Below are positions 1-13,200 of a DNA stretch of 64,000 nucleotides, in pieces (positions within the stretch are counted from its first letter, which is position 1; each line of letters opens with the position of its first letter). The position numbers and the translations under genes are program-made. Under the pieces are notes generated by a model. That model had not been told where the DNA came from and searched no databases. It worked only from the letters and a program-made list of their open reading frames with translations. The DNA comes from Ceratotherium simum simum (Eukaryota > Chordata > Mammalia > Perissodactyla > Rhinocerotidae), in the NCBI RefSeq assembly GCF_000283155.1, contig NW_004454182.1:8670776-8734775 (forward strand), given 5' to 3'.

Positions 1-2588
1 TTCTTCATCATTGAAATACAGATATTGATAGCACCTCCCATACCTATCTCAGAGTTGTGAGAATTAAGGGAATAAGTGTATACAAAGCATTTAGAGGAAT
101 GTCTAGCACATAATAAACATTATTGTGTTGTTGTTATTACTAGGAGCAGTAATGAGCGTTGTTTCATAGAACTTTTTATTTCAGTTTTATATGCGTGTGT
201 ATATTATATACATGGATATGGATATATGCATGTGCATTGGGGGCTGCAATGTAGCGTGTATTTCCTACTGTGGGTTTTTGTTAAAAATGTTGGAAAGCCA
301 CCAATGTAGGTCAATTCTTTTATTTGTGAGATGAGGGAAACTGATCTCAGAGAGTGTCACTGACTTATCATAGGATGTGTACACATAGTGGCCAGACCAG
401 GGTTAGAATCCAGGTCATCTTACTTTCAGTTCATTATTCTTCCACTTTCCTCAGGGATTCTGTATTCCTAACTCTCCTCCTATGGGAGGTGATTGCCCTT
501 CCCCCCAGCAATTAAAAAAATTCTTCCATCATTTCTATTTTCATTTAGATCCGTTTTTCTCTTGCTCAGAATGAACTGATACTGGTAAACCCTGTGGTCA
601 CCTCTCAGACCCCACTTTTGCAAATGAAATATGTCTGTTTCCTTTAACCTTTTTTGTTAGGGTGATTTTTTTTTTAACCTTTTAATCTCTACCTTCTGAA
701 TGCTGTTACTTCTTCAACTGCTTTTGAAACGATGGTGGCCAAAACTGAAGGTCATACTACAGCATTTCTCAAATGGACTAGGATCACCCTAGCAGTGTGG
801 AAAGCAAATATTTATCTTAATATAAGAATAAATGTTTCCCAAAATTATTGAGTAAATTTAACACTGCAATGAAAAATGCATCGTTTGCCCTGTGCCCAAC
901 CATTGTGATGCCAAAGATTTGTATCAGTCTACTGGCTGATAAAAACCGAAGGGAAAGGAAAAAGGAATTTAGGGAAGATTTTGAAATAAAATGTATGTGG
1001 AAGATGAAATGTACTTTGAAAATCAAAAACAATGACACTGAGGTGTTAGAGGAAACAAACTTTATGAACTTCCACGTCTGTCCTTTGGTCTCGTCGTCAC
1101 CTCTCGTCATCTGTGGCCTGAGGACGGGGTTCGTCTCCTACCCTTGCTATTTCCTGTCGAGTGGATTTTCATTTTCTGAAGGAAGCCTTCCTGTTCACAG
1201 CTGTGACAGGAAGCTCGCCTTCAGGTCCCTGGTGAGTTTAATCGCCCCTTCCAACTCTCCCTGGCTGTTTCAGTTCCTCTAAAATTTTGCCCTGACTTTG
1301 AACCCTGATGAAAATATCCTTCGTGGGCAGACACCATTGTGCGTTAGTGGCTGCGTAGGTAAGGCCAGTTCTTCCTCTTCTAACACTGGAAGCACTTACA
1401 TGCACTGGCCACACGAGACTTGTTACGCGCTGTCCCTTGCTATGGCCAGGCTGGCGGGGGCTACCGTGACCCTGATGATGGCAACAGGAGTAACAGCTGT
1501 GGCAGGCAGACTCTGTGCTCACTTACTTTTCAATACCGGTTGATTTCATTAAGCATATTCAAATGGCCCCGGTGCCGTGATGACGGCCAGGGTTTGTCAA
1601 TGGGGGCAGAGTCTGCAGCCTTTGGAACCCACTATCCTCCTCGTGTCTGAGGGGCAGACTGGCAGAGTCCTGTGGGGATTGGCATTAACAACACAGACTT
1701 TGGGCCGGCCCCGTGGCTTAGCAGTTAAGTGTGCATGCGCTCCACTGCTGGCGGCCCGGGTTCGGATCCCGGGCGCGCACCGACGCACCGCTTCTCCAGC
1801 CACGCGGAGGCCGCGTCCCACATACAGCAACTAGAGGGATGTGCAACTATGACACACAACCATCTACTGGGGCTTTGGGGGAAAAATAAATAAATAAAAT
1901 TTTAAAAAAAAGAACACAGACTTTATCATCAGTTGGATCTGGGTTTTAATCCTGATTATCAGTCGTCTCATATGTAAAATAGGAATGCTAATAATTCGCA
2001 ACTTGTAGGGCTGTTACACATGCCAAGCAGAAGCAGAGTGTCTGGCAGAATGTAGGACTTAATCCACAACGGGAAGTCGATTGTCACTATTTATTAATAT
2101 ATTTTATTCTTATTAATATAGTTACACTCTGCAGTTTGCCATCAAAAGGCCGTAATAAAGGTAGAACCCAAACGATTCTGATTCTTTTTCCGTTGTCTTC
2201 TTTTGTCAACTTTGATAACTTCTTACAGAGATGTCGTAAACAAAACATATTTTAATAGAAAAACCTTGTTCCTGAGAGCCAGGTGTCCATACCTCACATG
2301 TTGTGCTACATGCATGTTGTGCAAATCCAGCTTATGGGCCTGGCTTCAGGATTTCCCGGCTTCCGGGCATTCATGGGTCTAGGGACGAGCTTTAGCTTTT
2401 TTTGTCAAATGTCCCATTCCTCCAGATTCTTCGAGCCTGATTAGAACAGGTAGGTTTCCAAGGTCTTAAATCTCAGAGGAACGAGGACAAGAGGAGGATA
2501 CTTGGTTTGTTCTAATTAAAATGGTAAATCTTTTTGTAAGATTAAAATGTAATTTCCAGATACTAACATTTAATTTTTTTCCCCACAG
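1..2588 (+). other. SNX25 intron: MIR remnants and one ERE SINE
   Basis: No exon was recognised here. MIR-like sequence lies at about 15-140 and 300-430, and at 1925-2075 just after the SINE at 1702-1912. Open frames in this stretch show no family resemblance or splice context. Confidence 0.6.
1702..1912 (+). mobile_element. ERE SINE, short type, with exact 12-bp target-site duplication
   Basis: The tRNA-like head GGGCCGGCCCCGTGGCTTAG carries the B-box GGTTCGGATCC and ends in a TAAATAAATAAA-rich tail. AACACAGACTTT flanks it at 1690-1701 and 1913-1924. It is inserted at the edge of an older MIR copy. Confidence 0.93.
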
Positions 2589-2702
2589 TGTTTCCCTTCT
2601 TTAAAAAAAGTCCAGTTGCCTTCTCTCAGCAAGCTGCCTTTCAAATCTATAGATCACAAGTTTATGGAAAAGTCAAAGAAGCAATTGAACAAGTTTTTAC
2701 AG
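2589..2702 (+). CDS. SNX25: SNX25 coding exon, PX domain part
   Basis: The exon is 114 bp (38 codons, phase 0 to 0) between acceptor CCCCACAG and donor GTAAGC. It encodes CFPSLKKVQLPSLSKLPFKS and then a lysine-rich stretch ending KFLQ. Another open frame across the same bases does not join the next exon, so this frame was chosen. Confidence 0.93.
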
Positions 2703-4183
2703 GTAAGCAAGTGAAAAGTTTTGGACATGAGAGGAATAATTAGTTATTTTGGGTTAAACTGTCATCATTCAAAGAGCTTGCTCGTTTGCTTCCCGTTGTC
2801 ACAGGCCATGCCAGATCCTCAAAATGTCTGGTCTTTTTTTTTTTTTTTTTTGAGTAAATAAAGTATACCATACATACAGAAAATGCAGATGATATGTGTA
2901 CAGCTTTCTCTGTTTTCACAATCTGAACACACCCTTGTGGCTAGCACCCAGTCCACGAAACAATATTGCCAGTACCTCCAGCTTCCTTCCATCGCTGCTT
3001 CCCCCACCAAAGGGAACCCCGATCCCGGCTTCTCACAACACAGATAGTTACAAGTGTTCTTGAACTTCATATAAATGGAATCATATGGTATGGACTTTTT
3101 TGTGTCTGACTTCTTTCACTCGACGTTATTATGTTCCTGAGATTCATCCTCATGACTGCTATTTTAGTTGTAGATCATTCGTTTTCACTGTTTAGGTTTT
3201 TCATTGTGTGAATACACTACAGTCTATTCATTCTATTGTTGAGCATTTGGATAGTTTCCAGTTGGAGGCTATTATGAAGAGAGTTTCTATAAACTTCTAG
3301 TACTTGTCTTTTGGTGACTATGTGTTGGGTAATACCTTTGTGTTTTTCAGTTTTTCAAAGTGGTTGTAGCAATTTTTACACTCTTACCAGCAGTGTGTAA
3401 GGGGTCTGATTGCTCCACACCCTCCCCAGTGCTTAGCCATTCTGGTGAGTGTGTACTGGTATCTCATTGTGGTTTTAATTTGCATCTCCCTGAGGACTAA
3501 TGAGGTTAAGCACCAGTCATATGTTAATTGGCCATTTGGATGGTTTATTTTGTGAAGTTAAAGTCCTGTCTACTCCTCAGTCCTGTTGTCTGTCTTTTCT
3601 GTTTCCCTCCGTAGGAGTCTGTGTGTGTTTTGGATGTGAGTCTCCTGTCAGACCATGTGTGGTGCACATATCTTCTCCCTTTCTGTGGATTGCCTTTTCA
3701 GGCTCTGAATGATTTCTCTTAATGAACAGAAGTTCTCAATTTTAGTTTAGTCCAGTTTATCAGTTTTTTTCTTGTACAGTTAATGCCTTTGTGCTTAAGA
3801 AATCTTGGGCTACTCCAAGGTCCTAAAGATATTTTCCTAATTTCCTCTAAACACTGTTTTCCTTCAGTCTGTTTTAGAGAGTAAGGCTGGACAAAGGAAT
3901 GCCATCCCCAGTAGCAACCACTATTTATTTTTTTCCTTAGCTAGGCCCTCTGTATTCAGAGTATAGTTAAGTTACTCAAACCATGGACCCCGAAGCCCTT
4001 ATAGTTCTCAGAGGCATGCAACTTTGCCGATGCAGTAGTAGCTAGAAGTCCTGAGATTAGTAAAGGCTATATTAAAATATAATCGTTGACTTAGAAGTAT
4101 GGATCATAGTTAAAATAGATACATTTAAGCCAGAGTTGCCTTGAAAGTGTTAGTCTTTTTTTCTCATATATTTCTCTTTCTGT

Positions 4184-4226
<43 letters not shown>

Positions 4227-7200
4227 TCCCTCGGGAAATAAAATTAGAAAAATTTTCTGAGTTCATATGGCAGAGCTGGGGTAGAGGATCATTAATGTTG
4301 AAATGCTCTTACAGGAGAGAATTTAAAACTGAAATATCACTATTTTGTTGCTGATTCAGAATGTCTAGGAAATATTAAACCCACTCAAGCATGGTACCTG
4401 ATTAAATCATTCAGAAGAGTTAAAGATCTTGTTTGTGAAACGAATGTGTGTTACTCAGAATCCAAGCCCCAGATGTGTAGCTTTGGAACTCTGCAGCTGA
4501 CTCAGGTTTCCCTCCAGCCTCTGCTGTTGGGGAGGGTCTCAGTTTGCTCCGTCTTCCTGATGTGCTGCAGAGACTGCCCTCATGCCTGCATTTTCGGGGA
4601 TGCGAGGAGGGGTTGTCTATGCCCTTAGTGGACTGTTGGTGAGGGAAATGGGTTAGTGAGTCCTGCTGTTGTGCCAGGAGAACCGTGCACTCCAGCGCAC
4701 TGCGGGTAGGTGGTGTGGGCATGGCTGGGGGCAAGGAAAAGCTGCAGCTAAGCCAGATGACACAGTGGTCTCAGGTGGCCATTTGTCTTTTAATCAAGAG
4801 GATTTTAAGTCAGGAAATAATGGGTTAAATTGTTTTTCATTTCCTCAAAGACTTTATTTGAAAGTGCTAACTAACTGTTCAGTATCTTTAGGTAGGTTAC
4901 ACAGCAGACTGCAGTTTCAAAATATTATTCCACCAATTGCAAACAGGAAAAGTAAGATGTGAAAAGTTTAGTCTGAAGAGCAGATGTTTTTAAGTCCATA
5001 GAACCTTCCAGAAAAAGAGATTCCACTGAGTATATGTTTATGTGAATGTTTATTTATGACATACGGTTCCCTATCGAGGCATACTAATAAGACAGATATT
5101 TAATAATCTAGCTAATCATTCTTGGCGATGCCATCACTTATGTTTTCATTCCTACATGCCATCTTTGCTGATCCTCACGTACACATACCACTTACTCCAG
5201 CCATTGCCCCCAGTAGCACTCTGCCCCACTTCTGGGTGTGCACATGCTGTTCACTCTTCTTGGGATGCTTACACCTTTCTTCATCATCCTCTGAGCAGTC
5301 TTAGGTCTTCACTAGAAGAGAATGACATGCTCTCAGTGTTGTGGGGGAAGAAGTTAGGAATGGGAATCCATTTTTAGAGAGCTTAAAGATTATAAAATCC
5401 CAATTATGCCTTACTCCACAGGCATAATCTCTGAGAAAATTTCTGACTTTTCATACATATTTAATTTGGTCATTTTCCTTCATAATAGAATATAACTTAG
5501 GCCAAAGACTTATCACCCTTAATGATTTCCTTATTTATATTGATTGTATTAAGTTAGAGGCTTACCATTAGTTATCATTTCCTACTGTTTTATAGAATAA
5601 TGATGGAGTATAGATTAGCTAAAGGAAATAAAGTTAGGGGGAGAATGTCTCACTCCTCCTAAACCACCCTCATGCACAACTGAACATTTAAATACTCTGA
5701 AAAAGGAATAAAGGCCTATTTATTGGGCTCAGGGGCCACAAAAGGCAGTAGTGACCCGCCTGCCCATCCCCTTAATCTCCCTCCCTCCATGTGAGGCAGA
5801 ACCTTCCCATCTTCAGGCCAGTCTTCTGCAGGATACGTGAAGCTGGCAACCACTGGAATGCTGGTGGTGCCACTTGGACCCCCTGGCCCCACTGTGGCAG
5901 TATTGGGCACATTCAGAGGTGCTTATTCTAGGGAAGGTCATAGGGTTTATCAGATTTCAGCCTTTGCCTCGACAAATATAACGTGAACAACATGGACCAG
6001 CTCCTCTGACTAGAATTGAACCTCGTCTGCCACTCCAATTTCTGTCATTAGAAGCACAGTCTGCTCCCCAGGGTTCTGTCTCGCCCAAGGGGCTTATATC
6101 ATAAATGAGGCAGTATTTCCCATTGTTTTATTTATTCCTAAACCCTGTACCTTTTAATACTAGACACTTAAACCTTCTTGTGGTCACATTGTTAATTTTA
6201 CTGTTTTATCCGTAGCCCTTGTTTGTACATGAACGGACGTGAATCACGTCCTCCTTTCCTCTCCCCTAAGGCCAGATAAGTACATAAAGAACTTGAGGAA
6301 ATTTCCAGGTGAAGGGCCAGTAAACCAGCTATATAATTACACAAACAAGCACTGCCTGGAGGGTGGCAGCACAGTGAAGTAAAACAGTTGCCTGGCAAGC
6401 AGGGCCTCCCTGTGACAACTCAGAGTTCTTGTTTCGGCTGATGTACGAAGTCTGAACATAACCGTAAAAGGGTGCTTGAATGGTATCCTTGTGTAATGTG
6501 CAAGTACGTAAGGTGTTCACACAAACGAGTGGAGGTTAAGCTGACTTTCAAAGGCAGTGGTCCCGGGATCTGTAAGCTGTGTGCAGAGGAATTTTGTGTT
6601 GCACTGAGCAGTGCAAAATGGAGTGAGTTCTGTTGTCTGCACAGTATCTCCCACAAGCAGAAGGGTTAGGACACTCCAGTTAACCTAGAGGGGATTGTTT
6701 GCCATTCAGATCATTGATAATTGATCTAATATATTTTATTTCAGGGGGAAAGGGAAGTGGTTTTAGGTTCAGAATTATGATGAATTCACAGTCAATTCTG
6801 CCTTGTTTGTCTCTACTTGTGGTAGCTCCCCGCTACCACTCCTATATAGGAGTGATTCATCCTCTTCCTTCCACAGAATCTGCTTTCAGATGAAAGACTG
6901 TGTCAGAGTGAAGCACTTTATGCCTTTTTGAGCCCTTCTCCTGACTACCTCAAGGTTATTGATGTGCAGGGGAAAAAACCCACTTTTTCATTATCCTCAT
7001 TTTTGGAAAGACTTCCTCGTGACTTCTTCTCTCATCAAGAGGTGAGCTGTCTAAAGGGTGTACCATTTTCATAGCGTACTTAAGCAAATGTCTTTTTGAA
7101 GCCTGTCTGAAGTAACAGATGTTTTTTAAAAGCTTGCTGCTAGTGGGGAGAAAGCAAATACATCCATGGTCAGTTATGATTGCTGTCGTATTTGGGGACA

Positions 7201-10200
7201 CCAGTTTGTGCTCCCCTACAAGCCACTTGGAAGAGTTAAGATACAGAAATGAAAAGACTCATAACAAGGTGGGTAAGTGAAATGTGGACAGGAAGTTCTG
7301 TAGGACTCTCTACAAAATGAGTGATAGCCAGTCCCTGGGGATGGGGCCGGTCATTATGAGGAGTTGGAGCTAAGATGGAAGGTTTGGGAGAGGAGGATGT
7401 GTTTGAAGAACAGTCAGTATGTCAGGGAATGGAAAACCATGGAATATTTTGAAGCGAGATGAATTTAGTGGAGATATATATGGGTAAAGGAAAGAATAGA
7501 GAGAGACTGCAGACATTTGCGATCTTATATAAGCTCCTACCTCACGTTTAGGCCACTGAAGCCCCTTGTTTGACTCTCCAGCAAATTGCACGAGACCATC
7601 TCCGAAATTTGGCATCTCCTTAGTTCGTTGCCAAATGCCACTGCCTCTTCACTAGGGTTGGTTTAATGAGTTTGGACAGAAGGAACTGACAATGAAAAGG
7701 AGCATGCTGTTTTACTGCATTCTGAGCTGGGAGGAGACGTCAGTGTGTACCATAGAGCATACCTACATCAGCGTTCAGGTCTTTGTGTAAACCCTCTTCC
7801 CTCCCAAGTGTCTCTGTCTCTCCCTCCTCTTTCCTTGATGGCCATACATATGACGTCTGGCTGTACTTGGCTAGCTTACCTCCACTACCTCCCATGTATT
7901 CCTGAACCCCTTGGAATTTACATTATGGCCAGTCCCTTCATGAATTAGTCTCTGAAGGTGAGCGCCAGTGGCCAAATCCAGTGGCTTCCTCTCTGTCTTC
8001 ACCTTCTTCAACCTCTTTGCAGCATTTTGTGTTGCTGGACTTCTTGTAAAGCTGTGAAGTTTTAGGGAACTCCTCCTGCCTCTATGACTTCTCAGTCCTT
8101 TCCTCTGCTCATCCAGTCCCCCAGAATCCTGTCCTTAGCCCTCTGCTTGGTCCCACGACGTCAGCCTCTCTACCTGTCTGCCTCTGCACACTTTCCCAGC
8201 TGTCTTTCCACTGCCTAGTGTTTGTCCCTCTCTGACAGCACTTCACCTGCTTGTAGAAGCAGCTCCGTGCATGTGTGTCAGTCTCCGCAGAGAGCTGTGG
8301 GCCACTGAAAGTCTGGGTCCACATCGCACTCCTTTGCGCTAGTCTGGCGCCTGGCGTGTAATGAGTTTTGAACTGAAACTTGCTGATATGCAGATCAGGA
8401 AATGAGACTAGCCGAAGTACAGAATAAAATCTTGAATCAGAGCTTTAAAAATAACTAAATTAGTTTAAAATATACGTTTTTTTTTTTTAAAGTGAATTTA
8501 AAATCATACAACTTTTATAACTCAAAATGGTTAGAAAACTATTTTCTCATCTTCTAATTCACTCTTGATTCATACAGTGACAGAGCTTTTTCAAAATTAT
8601 TTTAAACCTTGATAAGGCTTTAGGATCAAGCTTTTCCCTGAGGTTAGATACATTTGGCCCCTTTTATTGAAAATGCATAGATTTCTGCATGTAGGAAAAT
8701 GGAAGGGTTATGTAAGGTTGAAATATGAGCACATAGTTTGGAATTTGCACTTGAAAAAGGAGAACAACTCTACCAATTTTCCTGGATAAGTGATCTGCTT
8801 CCTGTGACTTTTCTGTACCCGCAGGAGGAGACAGAGGAGGACAGTGACCTGTCAGATTATGGTGACGATATCGATGGGAGGAAGGACGCCTTGGCTGAAC
8901 CATGCTTCATGTTGATTGGGGAGATTTTTGAACTTCGAGGAAGTAAGCCTCTTTGTTATTACTTAGTGGTATTTGCTGGGTAAGTGGTGCACACACACAT
9001 ATTTAATATCCATTTATTCCTGAATCAGACATGAATTCCTGTTCATTCATTTATTCAGGAAATACTTTTAAGGGCCAACCAGATACTGTGGTAGGAGCTG
9101 AGGATACAACCTTAAGACAGTATCATCTCTGTACTCACGGAACTTAAGGTCCTGAGATACCCTGTACCATGTTTCACTGAATACTGAAGGAGAGAGTGCT
9201 TTGAATTTCTTTTTATGTGACTTAGCATAGCCTCATTGCTTTATCACCAAAAAGTATCCAGAAAATAATTTTGCAGAGCAGAGGAAGAGTCCTGTTGTTG
9301 AAGGTGGGGTTTTGATGCTCCTGAGATAGTATTATAGCCAGGGACACTGGAATGCCTCACCCCGACTTTTCAGCCACCTTTCTTCCCCTAGAGGAGTGGT
9401 TATCAGTGGAGGGGTGGGGGAACTTTGTCCCCCAGGGCACATTTGGCCGTGTCTGGAAACATTTTTGGCTGTCACAACTTGAGGGATGGTGCTACTGGCA
9501 TCTTTTGGGTAGAGGCCAGGGATGCTGCTAAATATCCTACGATGTACAGGACAACCCCCCACAACAGAGTTATCTTGCCCAAAATGACAATAGTGCAGAG
9601 GTTGGGAAATCTTACATTAGTAGTTCTTGAGGGAGATGTACTTAGAAGAAACAAGAACAAAAAGAGGATGAAAATACTATATTTGTTAAGACCTGCACAA
9701 ATGCCTCTTCCCCAAAGTGGTACTTGGCTGAAAGGTCAAACTGTACTACTTGGCTTAGTCTTGAGTCCTGAGTAGGACTCTCTGCCCACCCATACCTTCC
9801 ACAGCCCCCCAACACTCTCCATCATGAGACCAGTCTACTGGGTCATACCGGGAGCCTCACTACTAGCTAGAGATATCGCAGGTGCCTACAGGCACAACCA
9901 ACCACCCAGCAGAGGAAGCAAATGAAAAGAGCAGGAGTTTGCAAGGCACTGCCACCAACGGCTAAAATCTTGTCCTGTGAATGTCCTGGGCTCTGTCCAC
10001 TCCAATTAGCATCTCTTCCCCTGGGGTGAAGAAGGTAGGCTGGGAGTTGGTCCTGTATGGGAAATGGGGCTATGCATCCTTTCTTATTTATATATCCCTT
10101 AATGCGTCACTTTAAGAATTATTAACAGATGAAAAAACCTGAAGTCCTATTATAAACTTGAGCCTATCTTATGTGTCTTTTAGTCCTCACTATCAGCTGC

Positions 10201-13200
10201 AGTGCCTGATCCATACTAGGTGATCAATAAAAGAAAAATTTAAATGCTAGAATTAATTACCTTGGTCCTTGAAGTTTTTCTTCTCCTGTGCCAAAGCTAA
10301 ACTGATATATAATATCAGTCAGCAAACATTTTGGGATCATATGTTTTAGATACAGCCCTGTAGGGGACACAAAAATATATCAGATATAGATTCTTCCTTC
10401 ACTGAATTTACAACATAAGGGTTTCAAAAATGTAATTCACTTTAGCAGTACACACAATTAAATTCTAAACCACAGGCAGAGATTTATGTGTAAAGACGTT
10501 CATTTTAGCATAATTTCCATAATGAAAAGTTGGAACTAAGCTAAACTTCTGAAATAAGGGATAGTTAAATCATGTAAGAAATATCCATATGATGAAACTT
10601 TATCCAAATATTAAAGATCCTTTCAGATGAAAAAGCTATAGCTGTTCCATATTTTAGACATTTAAAGATATATACTGATGTTTAACTTGGTTCCCTAAGC
10701 AGTAAAACTAGTTTTCCACCCAAAGCCTGACTCTTCCTCAGTGAAATCTAGCCCATTAAATCGTGAATCCTCCCAATTTCCCATGGAGTTGATAAAAACG
10801 AGCGAAGCACCATCTCAGCCTTTTGTCAGTGTGTTCTTTGCGATACAAAGAGATTAAGAGGCTGGTGGATGTGTCAGAGCCAGTCAGGGCAGGAGTAGGG
10901 CTCAAAATGCCATCTTTGCAGCGTGCATTTCGTCCATCATATGCCAGCTCAGAAGCCTATTTGGTTTTGCTAGTGACATTTCAGGGTTAAAAATAGAGCA
11001 TCATTTATAATGAGATGTGATGTATTTGCCATCAGCAAAATCCTAGTGTTGCTGCAGCTGCCTCTGTAGCTTTGAATAAATAAATCCTTGGAAGGAGTAA
11101 TGGGGCTATTTTGTGTGTGGGGTGGGGGTGGAGGTTGGGGACTGGGGAAGGATAGGAAAAAAGTAGTAGAGTAAGGGGGATATCAGTCATGGGAGAGAAT
11201 TTGTAGCAAAGCCATTTTTGGTTCCTACTCTGGTTTAGTATACAAAATGGGACCAGTAATACAGCCTTTTAAAACATTTATAAACAGTCACTCGGCTGTC
11301 AGGCATTCTTCCTAGAGTAGCACGTGCCCTCACACCCTCTGGGGATGAGCTTCCTCTCTCTGCCCTAGAAAGGCAGAGTGAAGTTATCAACACCGACAGA
11401 CACGCTCCTCTCCGCCTAAACAGCAGCCTAAATGAACAAGTCTGCATGCGAGCAGCGTGCTCTGAATCCCATCAAAAATTTAGGGCACGTTCGAGGCATG
11501 GTTCTGCCTCCAAGACTTGACTCCTGCTTGGAGGATTAACAACACTACTTTAACTGGACATTTAGATCCATTTAAAAAGTTAGAAATGACTTTAGAATGT
11601 CTTAAAGTCTACTACCAACACTATGTTAATTGTTGATTTCCGTTTGTGTGTCTTCCCTGTACAGAGGTGTTTGTGAATTTGCTCCTTTTAGGTTTTCTGA
11701 CTGGTGCAGGAGCCCTGAACTCGTGGCTCCGCTAGAGCCAGCTCTGAGTTTCTCACTTCCTCATGGGTCAGTAGCTAATAAACGTTTCACTGAAAGGAGG
11801 TGAATATATAAATGGAAAATTTGGTTTAGATTCTCATTTGTGGGCCTGAAATATCTTCACAGCGTTTCTTTGCCTTCTTTTGGTTTAGATTCATAGTCTA
11901 TACTGATAAAAATGTGTCTCCGTGTTAATAATAAAAGTTGAGATCTGTGGAACCCTTCACAATACTATTTCGCACAAAATATTGACAAGACCCCCAGAGC
12001 AGAAAAACACACATTTAATGCTGCCCTATTCCAGATGAGGAAACGGGGCTCAGAGAAGGTGACTGCCCAGCTGCTCTGGGGAGTGGCCCAGGAGAGTGCT
12101 GAATTCACATCGCACTCAGCTTCGCAGTTCACCTTTCTTCCCCCAGAGGCATAAAACATATAAAAGTCTGCGATCATCTACAAACTACTGTTCAGATGGG
12201 AGCACCAGACCCATCAATTCATTAATATTTCAAAATATTTGTCAACATTGGACTACATATGTTTCTCATTGAGAGCAGTGTGTTAGGAAATTGGGTTCAA
12301 CAAGCCAGACAGAAATCTGAAATAGGAATTGTACTGTCTGCTATTAGTAAATAGGAATTGTACTCGTGAAAAAGACATGCCGTCAGTAGCCCAGAGACAT
12401 ATGAAGTAAAGTATTATTTCGAATTGCTAGCTCAGCTGTTGTGTAGGCATTGAAATGCTACAAAAACTCTTAGGTGTCATCTCAGCAGTTGCAAGTAGAA
12501 AATGAAAGCTTAGGAGAATTTTCCTGGGCAGAAGTTTGCTAACCTAGACCCGAATTCTGCAGCTGTCATAGCCCTGACTTGGTGTCAGGACTCTGATTGA
12601 GTTAAGTGGTAAGATTTATGCTTTGTGCAGCTATGACAATGTTGTAATTGTGATATCCTTTGATAATACTTTGCCTCTGCTTTATATTTTAGTGTTTAAA
12701 TGGGTGAGAAGAACATTAATTGCTCTCGTTCAGGTCACTTTTGGAAGAACCATCAACAAGTGAGTTGCACGAAGTTAATATTTGAATTCATGCCCTACCC
12801 TTTGCCTTAATAGTCAAATCTCCTTGTGGTATAGTAGCCAGTGATCTCTCTGACTGAAATTATTTTATTTTCTCTTACTTTTTGTTTCTGATATGATTCT
12901 AAGATTGGATAGGGAAGCAGATTTCTGAAAGAATTTCTGCCACAGAACGCATGGTGAACTAGTTGATAAAATCTTGAGCCATCTCCGGCATTCTGGCTGA
13001 TGAGGGTCAGGAGATTCTGTTCTGTAAAGTTCTCTTTTGATCATGATGACCAATTTGAGGTTCTTGGGTACAGTGTTTTTATGTCACATGGTGGGAATCA
13101 GTTTAAGGCTTAGACTCTAAGCCAAAATGAAAGTAGGATGAGCATCAAATGGCAGGTACTTATTTGGAGGAAAATGCAAACCATATATTTTCTTAGAGTT

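Larger units (their letters stand above)
2703..6876 (+). other. SNX25 intron
   Basis: It contains an L1 fragment (2831-3870) and a TG microsatellite (4187-4220). Nothing else was recognised between 4222 and 6876. Confidence 0.6.

Noticed and set aside
848..1282. Plus-strand frame of 144 codons upstream of the first SNX25 exon
   Set aside because: The sequence does not resemble the SNX25 PX or linker region, has no suitable splice sites in phase, and is not recognised.
1702..1780. tRNA-gene-like heads with A and B boxes in the SINE copies
   Set aside because: They lack a complete cloverleaf and anticodon arm and recur as the 5' ends of SINEs, so they are not tRNA genes.
2589..2702. Alternative reading of this exon as FPFFKKSPVAFSQQAAFQIY
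   Set aside because: Open by chance, but its phase does not join the 6877 exon. The other frame gives the SNX25 PX-domain sequence and joins perfectly.
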